A DNA stretch of 64,000 bases from Leptodactylus fallax (GCA_947044405.1 CAMRHE010000156.1:2461001-2525000); one strand, 5' to 3'; shown: positions 10,350 through 21,169, numbered from the stretch's first letter. Made by a program: numbers and translations. Notes: generated by a model not told the origin, from the sequence alone.

Positions 10350-11505
10350 TATACTACAGTGTGGGGGCCACTGTGGAGCAAATAATACTGTGTGGGGGCC
10401 CAAAGTGGAGCATATAATACTGTGTGGGGGCCCAAAGTGGAGCTGATAATACTGTGTGGGGGCCCAATGTGCAGCATATAATACTCTCTGAGGGGCCGAC
10501 TGAGGAGCGTATAATACTGTGTGGGGACCACTGAGGAGCATATAATACTGTGCGGGGGCCACTGTGGATCATGTAATACTGTGTGAGGGCCATTGTGGAG
10601 CATATAATACTGTGTGTCGGCCACTTTGGAACATATAATACTGTGTGGGGGCCACTGTGGAGCATATAATACTGTGTAGGGGCCCAAAGTGGAGCATATA
10701 ATACTGTGTGGGGGGCCTACTGTGGAGCATATAATACTGTGTGGGGGCCCAATGTGGAGCATATAATACTGTGTTGGGGGCCTACTGAGGAGCATATAAT
10801 ACTGTGCGGGGGACCACTGTGGAGCATATAATACTGTGTGAGGGCCACTGTGGAGCATATAATATTGTGTGTGGGGCCTACTGTGGAGCATATAATACTG
10901 TGTGGGGGCCCAATGTGCAGCATATAATACTGTGTGGAGGGCCGACTGAGGAACATATAATACTGTGTGGGGACCCACTGTGGAGCGTAGAATACTGTGT
11001 GGTGGCCACTGTGGAGTATATAATACTGTGTGGGAGTCCACTGTGGAGTATATAATACTGTGTGGGGGCCACTGTGGAGCATATAATACTGTGTGAGGGC
11101 CCAATGTGAAGCATATAATACTGTTGGGGGGCCTACTGTGGAGCATATAATACTGTGTGCGGGCCCAATGTGGAGCATATAATACTGTGTGTGGGTCACT
11201 GTGGAGCATATAATACTGTGTGGGGGCCACTTTGGAGCGAATTATACTGCCTGGGGGCCACTGTGAAGCACATTGTACTGTCTGGGGGCCACTGTGGAGC
11301 ACATTGTACTGTCTGGGAGCCACTGTGGAGCAGATTATACTGTCTGGGGGCCACTGTTGAGCAGATTGTACTGAGTGGGGGCTACTGTGGAGTGCATTGT
11401 ACTGTCTGGGTGCCACTGTGGAGCATATAATACTGTCTGTGGGTCACTTTGGAGCGCATTGTACTGTGCGGGAGCCACTGTGGAGTGCATTGTACTGTGT
11501 GGGAG
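10350..11505. repeat. 31-bp minisatellite inside hAT element
   Basis: About 37 tandem units of 31-33 bp, each with a CATATAATACTGTGTG part and a GGGGCCACTGTGGAG part. Units vary by a few bases and by the length of the G run. The right third (11240-11500) diverges to CATTGTACTGTCTGGG variants. Long open frames on both strands here are a by-product of the repeat. Confidence 0.9.
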
Positions 11506-11509
11506 CCCC

Positions 11510-11622
11510 TTCACTATTTATATCGCACAGTATCTGTTTTATAACAGATGTGACATTAGTACAGGCCGTAATAACAAAGCACGGTCATTATAAAACATAT
11601 CCTGTGCGATGTAAATAGTGAA
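11510..11622. repeat. Hairpin MITE-like segment
   Basis: Arms TTCACTATTTATATCGCACA and its near complement ending AATAGTGAA form an imperfect 35-bp inverted repeat around a short loop. It lies between the minisatellite and the right part of the hAT element and may be a separate small insertion. Confidence 0.7.
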
Positions 11623-12289
11623 CATTAATTGTTCAAAAGTACTAAATACAAATGTCTACCTTTCAGTACAAAGTTGTTTGTATTATTGAAAGTTCTGTAA
11701 AGCCCCATTTACACGACTGTATTTTGCGGGTCTGTACTGTCTGCAGTTGTGGATCCACACAGTATTAAGGTTAAATTGCTGTGTTGGTGATAATTTAGTG
11801 GGTTTTGGATTGCAGTTTGGACACTCGGCCTTTAAAAGGTTCTCCATCACTGCCCTAGGGGGTCTTGAAAATTTAGTCAAAAAGATATTGAAATCAGAAA
11901 GGTGATCCTATATGTGATTGACAGGTATCTGTGTATGCACTGTGGAGGCACTGATAGGACCACCTCTTTGACTTCCTAGCATAGAACGAGCAGAGATTTC
12001 AATAGATAATTGAATATTGAATCTTTCTATACAAAACTGTATATCAGTCTGCAGATTAGGCCGTATTTTTAATGTGACAGGTTAGTTTTAAGTCAAAAAC
12101 TGCCTGTGTCCTTCAATAGCTAAACAGCATTATCCTGTTAATGTGAATGAGTTAACGCTGCAGTACCCAGAGCAGTGACTATGCAATGTATAGCATTCTC
12201 AGCAATGCAGCTCCCAGCACCCAATGTAAACAACGTAGAGCACAGCGGTCCCGTCAAACTGCTGATTTGTGGACCTACTCATCTAATAT

Positions 12290-12605
12290 TTTCTCCATTA
12301 GAAAGTTTTTATTAAGTTTTTCAGTAAAGGAACAATACAAGACAAGCCATAACTGTTGCCAGAACATCTGATCGAGAGGGGGGGGGAGGTTGGAAAGGGT
12401 GAGGAAACAACAGAAGGAGAAATCAGGGGAGAGAAGGGTAAAAATGGGAGGTAAAAAGGGCGGGAGATCGCTCCTGACGCAGCAGGGCAAAAAATACAAC
12501 ATAAGTAGCAATAACATTAAAACAGTGTAACCACTATGAAGGATATAGGAGAAAAGAGTGGGTATTAAGGCGAGGAAGAGGTTCCAGTAGAAGGAGCGTA
12601 AGAAC
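12290..12605 (-). repeat. Possible LINE 3' fragment in left arm (mirrored at 18015-18330)
   Basis: On the minus strand (plus strand in the right arm) this block ends in AAAACTTAATAAAAACTTTC, like the polyadenylated end of an L1-type LINE. Upstream lies a pyrimidine-rich stretch. No protein motif is preserved, so the family is uncertain. Confidence 0.35.
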
Positions 12606-13640
12606 CCCAGCATTGTGATGCTAATGCACTACAATGCATTATAAAATACTGCACTTCAATTAGATGATGCATAGGGCAGCCTGCAGTAGAAGTGCATTGC
12701 AGACAAGCCTGGCTCCCAAACTTTCATGGAAATGAATTGCTGCCTCTGGATCTCTTTCTGGGAACAAGTGATCCACCCCACAATGGCGGCACTGATTGCG
12801 GGCATTGCCGGCGGGTCTCCGCTGTACAATGTTCCTTAAAGAGGATCTGTCACAAAGTAAAAAATACTAAATTCCATATATAATTTGATTCTCACTGTGC
12901 CCCTGATCAATTTGTTTTTTTTCTATGTAAAATTTGTCCACCTGTTGAAAAGATATGGCCCCTGGAAGGTTATAGCTCCGATTCTTCAAATGGGCGGTAA
13001 CCTTATGTTTTTTTCTGAGAAAAGAAAAGTCTTCTGTCGAAATGGAGAATCAGAGCTAGTTTGTATAATCTTCCATGGGCTACATCTTTAGAATGTGTGG
13101 ACGGATATTAAAAGGAAACACAGCAGATTGTTCAGGGGAACAGCGAGAATATTTAGAACATTGGTTAGTAGTAGGGCTGGCACAGGAAACCTGCATTACA
13201 TTACATTAAAAGACCCAGTACATACACCTGGCCACAAAATGTGTACCTCACTAATTCACCAACATAGGAGAAAGGAAATAAGTTTTGCTGAGGTAAGAAT
13301 ATACAGTTCATCAGAAGACCAGAACTAGGCAAATAATCTCTTGATGGCCTATAATGTCTTTAAAATTGAGGGCCTATACTTAAAGGGGTTTACCCATGAA
13401 AATAAACATATTTAAGACTAAGGCCCTAAGTAGTGAAATACATGTAAACAACGATGTGGACAAAAACTCATTGTGTGTTTTTCTAGAGCAGGGGTCAGCA
13501 ACCTTTTTAGTCTGTGATGCCAATTTGGAAAAAAAAATGAAAAGATGAAGTACTCAGTGTGCCATGTAATATAATTTCTGTATCAATTCATTGATTTTGT
13601 AGATTTTTGCTTGTGGTTATCCATTATTACTTTCTGTGTT

Positions 13641-13794
13641 TAAAAATCAGTCCATGGTCATCTGATATATTGTCCATGGTCATGTGATGAGCACACAGGT
13701 GCACAGCTTGTTATAGTTACAGCACAGTAATCAGACATCTGCCTGGTAACGAGCTGTACACCTGTGCCTGTCACATGACCATGGACTGATTTTT
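13641..13794. repeat. Palindromic MITE in left arm (mirror at 16826-16979)
   Basis: Ends AAAAATCAGTCCATGGTCAT and its complement ATGACCATGGACTGATTTTT enclose a short core with partly paired CACAGGTGCACAGCTTGTTA and AACGAGCTGTACACCTGTG. It is a small foldback element carried in both arms. Confidence 0.75.
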
Positions 13795-13935
13795 AACCAC
13801 TGGAAGGAAACAATGCATGATAGTAAGCATAAATCTAGAAAACCATGAAGAATTGATGCAGAAAGTATATTGGTAAATTGTATAACACAAACAATAACAT
13901 TTATTTGGTGAAACAGGGCAACCCCTTTATATTTA

Positions 13936-15514
13936 CAGTACAGACCAAACGTTTGGACACACCTTCTCATTTCAAGAGTTTTCTGTATTTTCATGACTAT
14001 AAAAATTGTATATTTACACTGAAGGCATCAAAACTATGAATGAACACATGTGGAATTATATACTTAACAAAAAAGTGTGAAACAACTGAAAATATGTCTT
14101 ATATTCTAGGTTCTTCAAAGTAGCCACCTTTTGCTTTGATTACTGCTTTGCACATTCTTGGCATTCTCTTGATGAGCTTCAAGAGGTAGTCACCTGAAAT
14201 GGTTTTCACTTCACAGGTGTGCCCTGTCAGGTTTAATAAGTGGGATTTCTTGCCTTATAAATGGGGTTGGGACCATCAGTTGTGTTGTTCAGAAGTCAGG
14301 TGGATACACAGCTGATAGTCCTACTGAATGGAGTGTTAGAATTTGTATTATGGCAAGAAAAAAGCAGCTAAGTAAAGAAAAACGAGTGGCCATCATTACT
14401 TTAAGAAATGAAGGTCAGTCAGTCCAAAAAATTGGGAAAACTTTGAAAGTGTCCCCAAGTGCAGTGGCCAAAACCATCAAGCGCTACAAAGAAACTGGCT
14501 CACATGAGGACCGCCCCAGGAAAGGAAGACCAAGAGTCACCTCTGCTGCAGCTCACATTAGAGACCAGGTCAATGCCACACAGAGTTCTAGCAGCAGACA
14601 CATCTCTACAACAACTGTTAAGATGAGACTGTATGCAGCAGGCCTTCATGATAAAATAGCTGCTAGGAAACCACTGCTAAGGACAGGCAACAAGCAGAAG
14701 AGACTTTTTGGGCTAAAGAACACAAGGAATGGACATTAGACCTGTGGAAATCTGTGCTTTGGTCTGATGAGTCCAAATTTGAGATCTTTGGTTCCAACCA
14801 CAGTGTCTTTGTGCGACGCAGAAAAGGTGAATGAATGGACTCTACATGCCTGGTTCCCACCGTGAAGCATGGAGGAGGAGGTGTGATGGTGTGGGTGTGC
14901 TTTACTGATGACACTGTTGGGGTTTTATTCAAAATTGAAGGAATACTGAACCAGCATGGTTACCACAGCATCTTGCAGCGGCATGCTATTCCATCCGGTT
15001 TGCGTTTAGTTGGACCATCATTTTATTTTTCAACAGGACAATGACGCCAAACACACCTCCAGCCTGTGTAAGGGCTATTTGACCAAGAAGGAGAGTGATG
15101 GGGTGCTACGCCAGATGACCTGGCCTCCACAGTCACCAGACCTGAACCCAATCGAGATGGTTTGGGGTGAGCTGGACCGCAGAGTGAAGGCAAAAGGGCC
15201 AACAAGTGCTAAGCATCTCTGGGAACTCCTTCAAGACTGTTGGAAGACCATTTCAGGTGACTACCTCTTGAAGCTCATCAAGAGAATGCCAAGAGTGTGC
15301 AAAGCAGTAATCAAAGCAAAAGGTGGCTACTTTGAAGAACCTAGACTATAAGACATGTTTTCAGTTGTTTCACACTTTTTTGTTAAGTATATAATTCCAC
15401 ATGTGTTAATTCATAGTTTTGATGCCTTCAGTGTGAATCTACAATTTTTATAGTCATGAAAATACAGAAAACTCTTGGAATGAGAAGGTGTGTCCAAACT
15501 TTTGGTCTGTACTG
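13936..15514 (+). mobile_element. Tc1-like transposon, DD38E spacing, 268-bp TIRs
   Basis: The ends are CAGTACAGACCAAACGTTTG and its complement CTGTACTG, flanked by TA on each side (13934-13935, 15515-15516). Terminal inverted repeats are 268 bp long (13936-14203, 15247-15514). In the right arm of the palindrome the same locus reads straight through as TATATTTACATTC, the empty site. So this copy inserted after the arms had duplicated. The transposase is broken. Confidence 0.95.
14350..15351 (+). pseudogene. Tc1-like transposase (DD38E), broken
   Basis: A cut-and-paste transposase of the Tc1/mariner superfamily. The start is MARKKQLSKEKRVAIITLRN, followed by paired helix-turn-helix segments (QSVQKIGKTLKVSPSAVAKT) and a GRPR motif. 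An in-frame deletion of roughly 17 codons follows TSAA, compared with the copy at 60305-61357. The frame shifts near 14700. After that the catalytic parts are WSDESKFEIFG (first Asp), FQQDNDAKH (second Asp) and [11 protein letters not shown] (Glu). There are 38 residues between the second Asp and the Glu, which fits the DD38E (Intruder-type) group. It ends EEPRL at 15351. The last 35 codons or so lie inside the right terminal repeat. Confidence 0.9.
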
Positions 15515-15848
15515 TACATTCTCTACAAATTTAAATATGGTTATGTCCATCACAAAAACCCTTTAACCACTTCCAAACTGCCCATAGAGTATATACGTCC
15601 GAAAGTGGTTGTCTTATTCTCCAAGGTCCCTGCCTTCCCGATTGCTGTGTATACAGCACTCAATGAGCACTGTATACACAGCTATGGGAGCCGCCATGAT
15701 GCGGCTCCCCTCTGACCCGGCGGTCACTTGATTCGCCAGGATCAGAGGCTGTTAGAGCTGTTGGATCCTACAGGACCCAGATCATCTCTGTAGTTATGGG
15801 CAGGAGGCTGCATTCCTCCTGTAACATCAGCCCCAGACAGGGGATGAC

Positions 15849-16351
15849 CGACCTGGCCGCTATCAACATAAATCCAAACAGCTTACGGACATGTTTCTGT
15901 ATCTTGCGAGAGGATAGAGAGGAGGAGGGGGGCTGGGTCATCCTCTAGGGCCACCCCAGTCACATCTCTACAGTGCTGACTCGGCGAACTTCATGCTAGA
16001 ACGGGAGGAGGCCTGGGCAATTCCACCAGACATGTAGCATTGTGCCCCATCCCAAAGAGCATCACCAGCAGAGATCAGGGGTCGATGGAAAAATGCTATG
16101 TAGGACAGTTTTTCCTCTCAGTTACGGTAATTTTTATTTTGTATTGTGTCGCTGGAGGTGGGTCTAGAACCTGTTATAAGGGCGTGTTATTGACATATTA
16201 TTTTATTTATTTTTTCATTATTTTACTTTCATTTTTTTTTTTTTACTTTTCTATTCATTTTATTTATGGATTTTTTTTACATTGTGTCCCCATAAGGTCA
16301 TAATAGACCATTGGGGACATCTGATCACAATTTTTTTGGTGGGGAAGGCTG
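15849..16351. other. Spacer of the inverted duplication
   Basis: About 500 bp of single-copy sequence at the centre of the palindrome. It contains a T-rich tract (16195-16275) and a CCCCATAAGG / CCATTGGGG pair. No convincing gene is present. Confidence 0.6.
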
Positions 16352-18752
16352 ATTTCCCCTGTAACTGGGGCTGATGTTACAGGAGGAATGCAGCCTCCTG
16401 CCCATAACTACAGAGATGATCTGGGTCCTGTAGGATCCAACAGCTCTAACAGCCTCTGATCCTGGCGAATCAAGTGACCGCCGGGTCAGAGGGGAGCCGC
16501 ATCATGGCGGCTCCCATACCTGTGTATACAGTGCTCATTGAGTGCTGTATACACAGCGATCGGGAAGGCAGGGACCTTGGAGAATAAGACAACCACTTCC
16601 GGACATATATACTCTATGGGCAGTTCGGAAGTGGTTAAAGGGTTTTTGTGATGGACATAACCATATTTAAATTTGTAGAGAATGTAAATATAAAGGGGTT
16701 GCCCTGTTTCACCAAATAAATGTTATTGTTTGTGTTATACAATTTACCAATATACTTTCTGCATCAATTCTTCATGGTTTTCTAGATTTATGCTTACTAT
16801 CATGCATTGTTTCCTTCCAGTGGTTAAAAATCAGTCCATGGTCATGTGACAGGCACAGGTGTACAGCTCGTTACCAGGCAGATGTCTGATTACTGTGCTG
16901 TAACTATAACAAGCTGTGCACCTGTGTGCTCATCACATGACCATGGACAATATATCAGATGACCATGGACTGATTTTTAAACACAGAAAGTAATAATGGA
17001 TAACCACAAGCAAAAATCTACAAAATCAATGAATTGATACAGAAATTATATTACATGGCACACTGAGTACTTCATCTTTTCATTTTTTTTTCCAAATTGG
17101 CATCACAGACTAAAAAGGTTGCTGACCCCTGCTCTAGAAAAACACACAATGAGTTTTTGTCCACATCGTTGTTTACATGTATTTCACTACTTAGGGCCTT
17201 AGTCTTAAATATGTTTATTTTCATGGGTAAACCCCTTTAAGTATAGGCCCTCAATTTTAAAGACATTATAGGCCATCAAGAGATTATTTGCCTAGTTCTG
17301 GTCTTCTGATGAACTGTATATTCTTACCTCAGCAAAACTTATTTCCTTTCTCCTATGTTGGTGAATTAGTGAGGTACACATTTTGTGGCCAGGTGTATGT
17401 ACTGGGTCTTTTAATGTAATGTAATGCAGGTTTCCTGTGCCAGCCCTACTACTAACCAATGTTCTAAATATTCTCGCTGTTCCCCTGAACAATCTGCTGT
17501 GTTTCCTTTTAATATCCGTCCACACATTCTAAAGATGTAGCCCATGGAAGATTATACAAACTAGCTCTGATTCTCCATTTCGACAGAAGACTTTTCTTTT
17601 CTCAGAAAAAAACATAAGGTTACCGCCCATTTGAAGAATCGGAGCTATAACCTTCCAGGGGCCATATCTTTTCAACAGGTGGACAAATTTTACATAGAAA
17701 AAAAACAAATTGATCAGGGGCACAGTGAGAATCAAATTATATATGGAATTTAGTATTTTTTACTTTGTGACAGATCCTCTTTAAGGAACATTGTACAGCG
17801 GAGACCCGCCGGCAATGCCCGCAATCAGTGCCGCCATTGTGGGGTGGATCACTTGTTCCCAGAAAGAGATCCAGAGGCAGCAATTCATTTCCATGAAAGT
17901 TTGGGAGCCAGGCTTGTCTGCAATGCACTTCTACTGCAGGCTGCCCTATGCATCATCTAATTGAAGTGCAGTATTTTATAATGCATTGCAGTGCATTAGC
18001 ATCACAATGCTGGGGTTCTTACGCTCCTTCTACTGGAACCTCTTCCTCGCCTTAATACCCACTCTTTTCTCCTATATCCTTCATAGTGGTTACACTGTTT
18101 TAATGTTATTGCTACTTATGTTGTATTTTTTGCCCTGCTGCGTCAGGAGCGATCTCCCGCCCTTTTCCCACCCATTTTTACCCTTCTCTCCCCTGATTTC
18201 TCCTTCTGTTGTTTCCTCACCCTTTCCAACCTCCCCCCCCCTCTCGATCAGATGTTCTGGCAACAGTTATGGCTTGTGTTGTATTGTTCCTTTACTGAAA
18301 AACTTAATAAAAACTTTCTAATGGAGAAAATATTAGATGAGTAGGTCCACAAATCAGCAGTTTGACGGGACCGCTGTGCTCTACGTTGTTTACATTGGGT
18401 TCTGGGAGCTGCATTGCTGAGAATGCTATACATTGCATAGTCACTGCTCTGGGTACTGCAGCGTTAACTCATTCACATTAACAGGATAATGCTGTTTAGC
18501 TATTGAAGGACACAGGCAGTTTTTGACTTAAAACTAACCTGTCACATTAAAAATACGGCCTAATCTGCAAACTGATATACAGTTTTGTGGAGAAAGATTC
18601 AATATTCAATTAACTATTGAAATCTCTGCTCTGTCTATGCTAGGAAGTCAAAGAGGTGGTCCTATCAGTGCCTCCACAGTGCATACACAGATACCTATTA
18701 ATCACATATAGGATCACCTTTCTGATTTCAATATCTTTTTGACTAAATTTTA
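16352..18752 (-). repeat. Right arm of large inverted duplication
   Basis: Reverse-complement partner of 11868-15848 without the Tc1 insertion. It ends within GACTAAATTTTATTA at about 18752. There the left arm instead passes into the sequence next to the hAT-type element, so the outer breakpoint lies in repeat-derived DNA. Confidence 0.92.
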
Positions 18753-18945
18753 TTAATTCTTTTGAGGGAAGGATGAAAAAAAATCTACTAATTCTGGCAT
18801 TGTTTTTTTAACTTTATATTTTGCAGCATTTACCATATGGCATAAATAACATGTCATGTGTATTCTGCAAGTATGATTATGGTAATTATGGTATTTGCCA
18901 CTTTTTCACAAAACTTTTTTGAAAAATCAGGAGAGGTAAGTAACA
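18753..18945. repeat. Dispersed repeat relic
   Basis: It starts with GACTAAATTTTATTAATTC, like the block at 5966, and continues with poly-A and poly-T tracts and CATTTACCATATGGC. The two copies share block order, so they are diverged members of one non-coding family. Confidence 0.4.
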
Positions 18946-19268
18946 GTGTTTTTTATGTTCCCTCACCTCCCCTGGCCCTCCGATCATTATACTCGGGGGT
19001 CTGAAAAGACCCCCGAGTATAATGATAGCAGTGTTTGTGGGGTTCTCTGGCCTTACTTACAGATCCCCGCTCCTGCTCACAACCACCTCTGCATCCGCAG
19101 AATGGGAAGCGCAGGCGGCCATGAGCAGAAGCGGGGATCAATAAGTAAATAGTAACGGCCTATTAAAAAGGAAAAAGAAAAAAACATCAGGGACCCACCG
19201 GGCCCCTAATGTCCTGGGCGATGTGGCAGCTGCTATCGCTGCTACCCCGGTAGTTATGCCACTGCATG
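18946..19268. repeat. Relic of the GGCGTAACTA hAT-type family
   Basis: It contains the family hairpin ATCATTATACTCGGGGGTCT with its complement (18985-19026) and ends TAGTTATGCCACTG (compare the family end TTACGCCACTG). Related copies lie at 38170-38922 and 40587-41612. The minisatellite part is missing here. Confidence 0.65.
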
Positions 19269-19479
19269 GAACCTAAATAAGGAATAGCTGTAAATGTTTC
19301 CATTATTCTTTATTTCTATGTAGTCTCCGCTGCGGATTTTGGCTCACAATCAATGATGCAAAACATTGACCTGAAACTTAGGGGACAATTACATCAAACA
19401 CATGAAACACAACTGGTTTGTGTGAACAGGATTATACAATTATTATCACTACAGTGGCACGTGTAGCTTTTTGATGAGA

Positions 19480-19560
19480 GGGGTTGTCCAGGACCTGAAA
19501 AAAATTGATACTAATGACATATCCACAGTATCATATCAGTTGGGGTACGACACAGCCATA
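19480..19560. repeat. MITE half split by the DD35E transposon
   Basis: It begins GAGGGGTTGTCCAGGACCTG, a start also seen at 62779 (AAAGGGGTTGTCCAGG). It is interrupted by the Tc1-like element at 19563 and appears to resume at 21132 with a poorly matching continuation. Confidence 0.45.
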
Positions 19561-19562
19561 TA

Positions 19563-21129
19563 CAGTCATGGCCAAAAGTTTTGAGAATGACACAAATATT
19601 ATATTTTCACATGATCTGCTGCCCTCTGGTTTTTATGTGTGTTTGTTAGATGTTTTTATCACATACAGAAATAGAATTGCATTCATATTATGAGTAACAG
19701 AAGCTTATATTGACAGTTAGAATGAGTTAATGCAGCAAGTCAATATTTGCAGTGTTGACCCTTCTTCTTCAGGACCTCTGCAATTCTCCCTGGCATGCTC
19801 TCAATCAACTTCTGGACCAAATCCTGACTGATAGCAGTCCATTCTTGCAGAATCAATGCTTTAATTTTCTCTGAATTTGTTGGTTTTTGTTTGTCCACCC
19901 GTCTCTTGATGATTGACCACAAGTTCTCAATGGGATTAAGATCTGGGGAGTTTCCAGGCCATGGACCCAAAATCTCTATGTTTTGTTCCCTGAGCCATTT
20001 AGTTATCACCTTTGCTTTATGGCAAGGTGCTCCATCATGCTGGAAAAGGCATTGTTGAGCGCCAAACTGCTCTTGGACAGTTGGGAGAAGTTGCTCTTGG
20101 AGGACATTCTGGTACCATTCTTTATTCATGGCTGTGTTTTTAGGCAAGACTGTGAGAGAGCCGATTCCCTTGGCTGAGAAGCAACCCCACACATGAATGG
20201 TTTCAGGATGCTTTACAGTTGGCATGAGACAAGACTGGTGGTAGCGCTCACCTCTTCTTTTCCGAATAAGCTGTTTTCCAGATGTTCCAAACAATCGAAA
20301 AGGGGATTCATCAGAGAAAATGACTTTACCCCAGTCCTCAGCAGTCCACTCCATGTACCTTTTGCAGAATATCAGTCTGTCCCTGATGTTTTTTCTGGAG
20401 AGAAGTGGCTTCTTTGCTGCCCTCCTTGAGACCAGGCCTTGATCCAAGAGTCTCCGCCTCACAGAGCGTGCAGATGCACTCACACCTGCCTGCTGCCATT
20501 CCTCAGCAAGCTCTGCACTGCTGGTAGCCCGATCCCGCAGCTGAAACACTTTTAAGAGACGGTCCTGCCGCTTGCTGGTCTTTCTGGGGCGCCCTGGAGC
20601 CTTTTTGGCACCAATGGAACCTCTCTCCTTGAAGTTCTTGATGATGCGATAGATTGTTGACTGAGGTGCAATCTTTCTAGCTGCAATACTCTTCCCAGTT
20701 AGGCCATTTTTGTGCAGTACAATGATGACTGCACGTGTTTCTTTAGAGATAACCATGGTTAACAGAAGAGAAACAATGATGGCAAGCACCAGCCTCCTTT
20801 TAAAGTGTCCAGTGGTGTCATTCTTACTTAATCATGACAGATAGATCTCCAGCCCTGTCCTCATCAACACCCACACCTGTGTTAATGGAGCAATCACTGA
20901 AACAATGTTAGGTGGTCCTTTTAAGGCAGGGCTGCAATGATGTTGAAATGTGTTTTGGGGGATAAAGTTCATTTTCTAGGCAAATATTGACTTTGCAAGT
21001 AATTGCTGTTAAGCTGATCACTCTTTATAACATTCTGGAGTGTATGCAAATTGCCATTAGAAAAACTGAAGCAGTAGACTTTGTAAAAATTAATATTTGT
21101 ATCATTCTCAAAACTTTTGGCCATGACTG
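19563..21129 (-). mobile_element. Tc1-like transposon, DD35E spacing, intact-looking
   Basis: Terminal repeats start CAGTCATGGCCAAAAGTTTT and pair over about 38 bp with one mismatch seen. TA flanks both ends (19561-19562, 21130-21131). The length is 1567 bp, with one uninterrupted transposase frame on the minus strand. Of all DNA transposons here it is the only one with both ends and a complete reading frame. Confidence 0.95.
19740..20756 (-). CDS. Tc1-like transposase, DD35E, full-length open frame
   Basis: Cut-and-paste transposase that would bind the element's terminal repeats and move it into TA sites. I chose the Met of MVISKETRAVIIVLHKNG (20756), which gives 338 residues, the usual Tc1 length. 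The frame is open from an earlier Met at 20789, but those 11 residues are hydrophobic and atypical. N-terminal helix-turn-helix segments (GKSIAARKIAPQSTIYRII) are followed by GRPRKTSKR, a linker motif between the two DNA-binding subdomains. The catalytic triad is IFSDESPF (Asp), FQHDGAPCH (Asp) and [11 protein letters not shown] (Glu), with 35 residues between the last two. This matches the DD35E (Traveler-type) group. No stop or frameshift is seen. Activity is possible but untested. Confidence 0.92.
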   Translation of the reverse strand: MVISKETRAVIIVLHKNGLTGKSIAARKIAPQSTIYRIIKNFKERGSIGAKKAPGRPRKTSKRQDRLLKVFQLRDRATSSAELAEEWQQAGVSASARSVRRRLLDQGLVSRRAAKKPLLSRKNIRDRLIFCKRYMEWTAEDWGKVIFSDESPFRLFGTSGKQLIRKRRGERYHQSCLMPTVKHPETIHVWGCFSAKGIGSLTVLPKNTAMNKEWYQNVLQEQLLPTVQEQFGAQQCLFQHDGAPCHKAKVITKWLREQNIEILGPWPGNSPDLNPIENLWSIIKRRVDKQKPTNSEKIKALILQEWTAISQDLVQKLIESMPGRIAEVLKKKGQHCKY

Positions 21130-21169
21130 TACTAGATATACAGCCAGAAATAGCGCTGCTCCTATTTAA

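Larger units (their letters stand above)
10054..11852. mobile_element. Non-autonomous hAT-type element with 8-bp TSD
   Basis: The ends are imperfect terminal inverted repeats: CCGTGTTGGCGAACCT at the left and AGGTTCTCCATCACTG at the right. Both sides are flanked by CCCTAGGG (10046-10053 and 11853-11860), an 8-bp target duplication as expected for hAT transposons. No transposase frame is present. The interior is mostly a 31-bp minisatellite plus a 113-bp hairpin, so mobilisation must have been in trans. Removing the element and one TSD restores a perfect 18-bp palindrome at the target. Confidence 0.8.
11868..15848 (+). repeat. Left arm of large inverted duplication
   Basis: This arm matches the reverse complement of 16352-18752. 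Outside the inserted transposon, position x pairs with 30620-x; inside of it, with 32201-x. From 12692 to 13328 the two arms appear identical by eye; elsewhere scattered substitutions are seen. The arm is itself a mosaic of older repeats: a unique-looking outer part, a possible LINE 3' fragment (12290-12605), a TTAA-family body (12606-12840) and further blocks. Because the mosaic is shared in the same order, the arms arose by duplication rather than by separate insertions. Confidence 0.92.

Noticed and set aside
10169..11416. 415-codon minus-strand open frame and several long overlapping frames
   Set aside because: They are produced by the 31-bp minisatellite. The peptide is a repeated MLHSGPHTVLY-type unit in all frames, without any domain.
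12692..13328. Matching small frames on opposite strands (also 17292-17928), at first suggestive of a duplicated gene
   Set aside because: The identity comes from the inverted duplication. The frames are short, lack domains and overlap repeat-derived DNA.
15849..16351. Spacer of the palindrome as a gene or origin
   Set aside because: Only a T tract and short frames are present; nothing supports a function.
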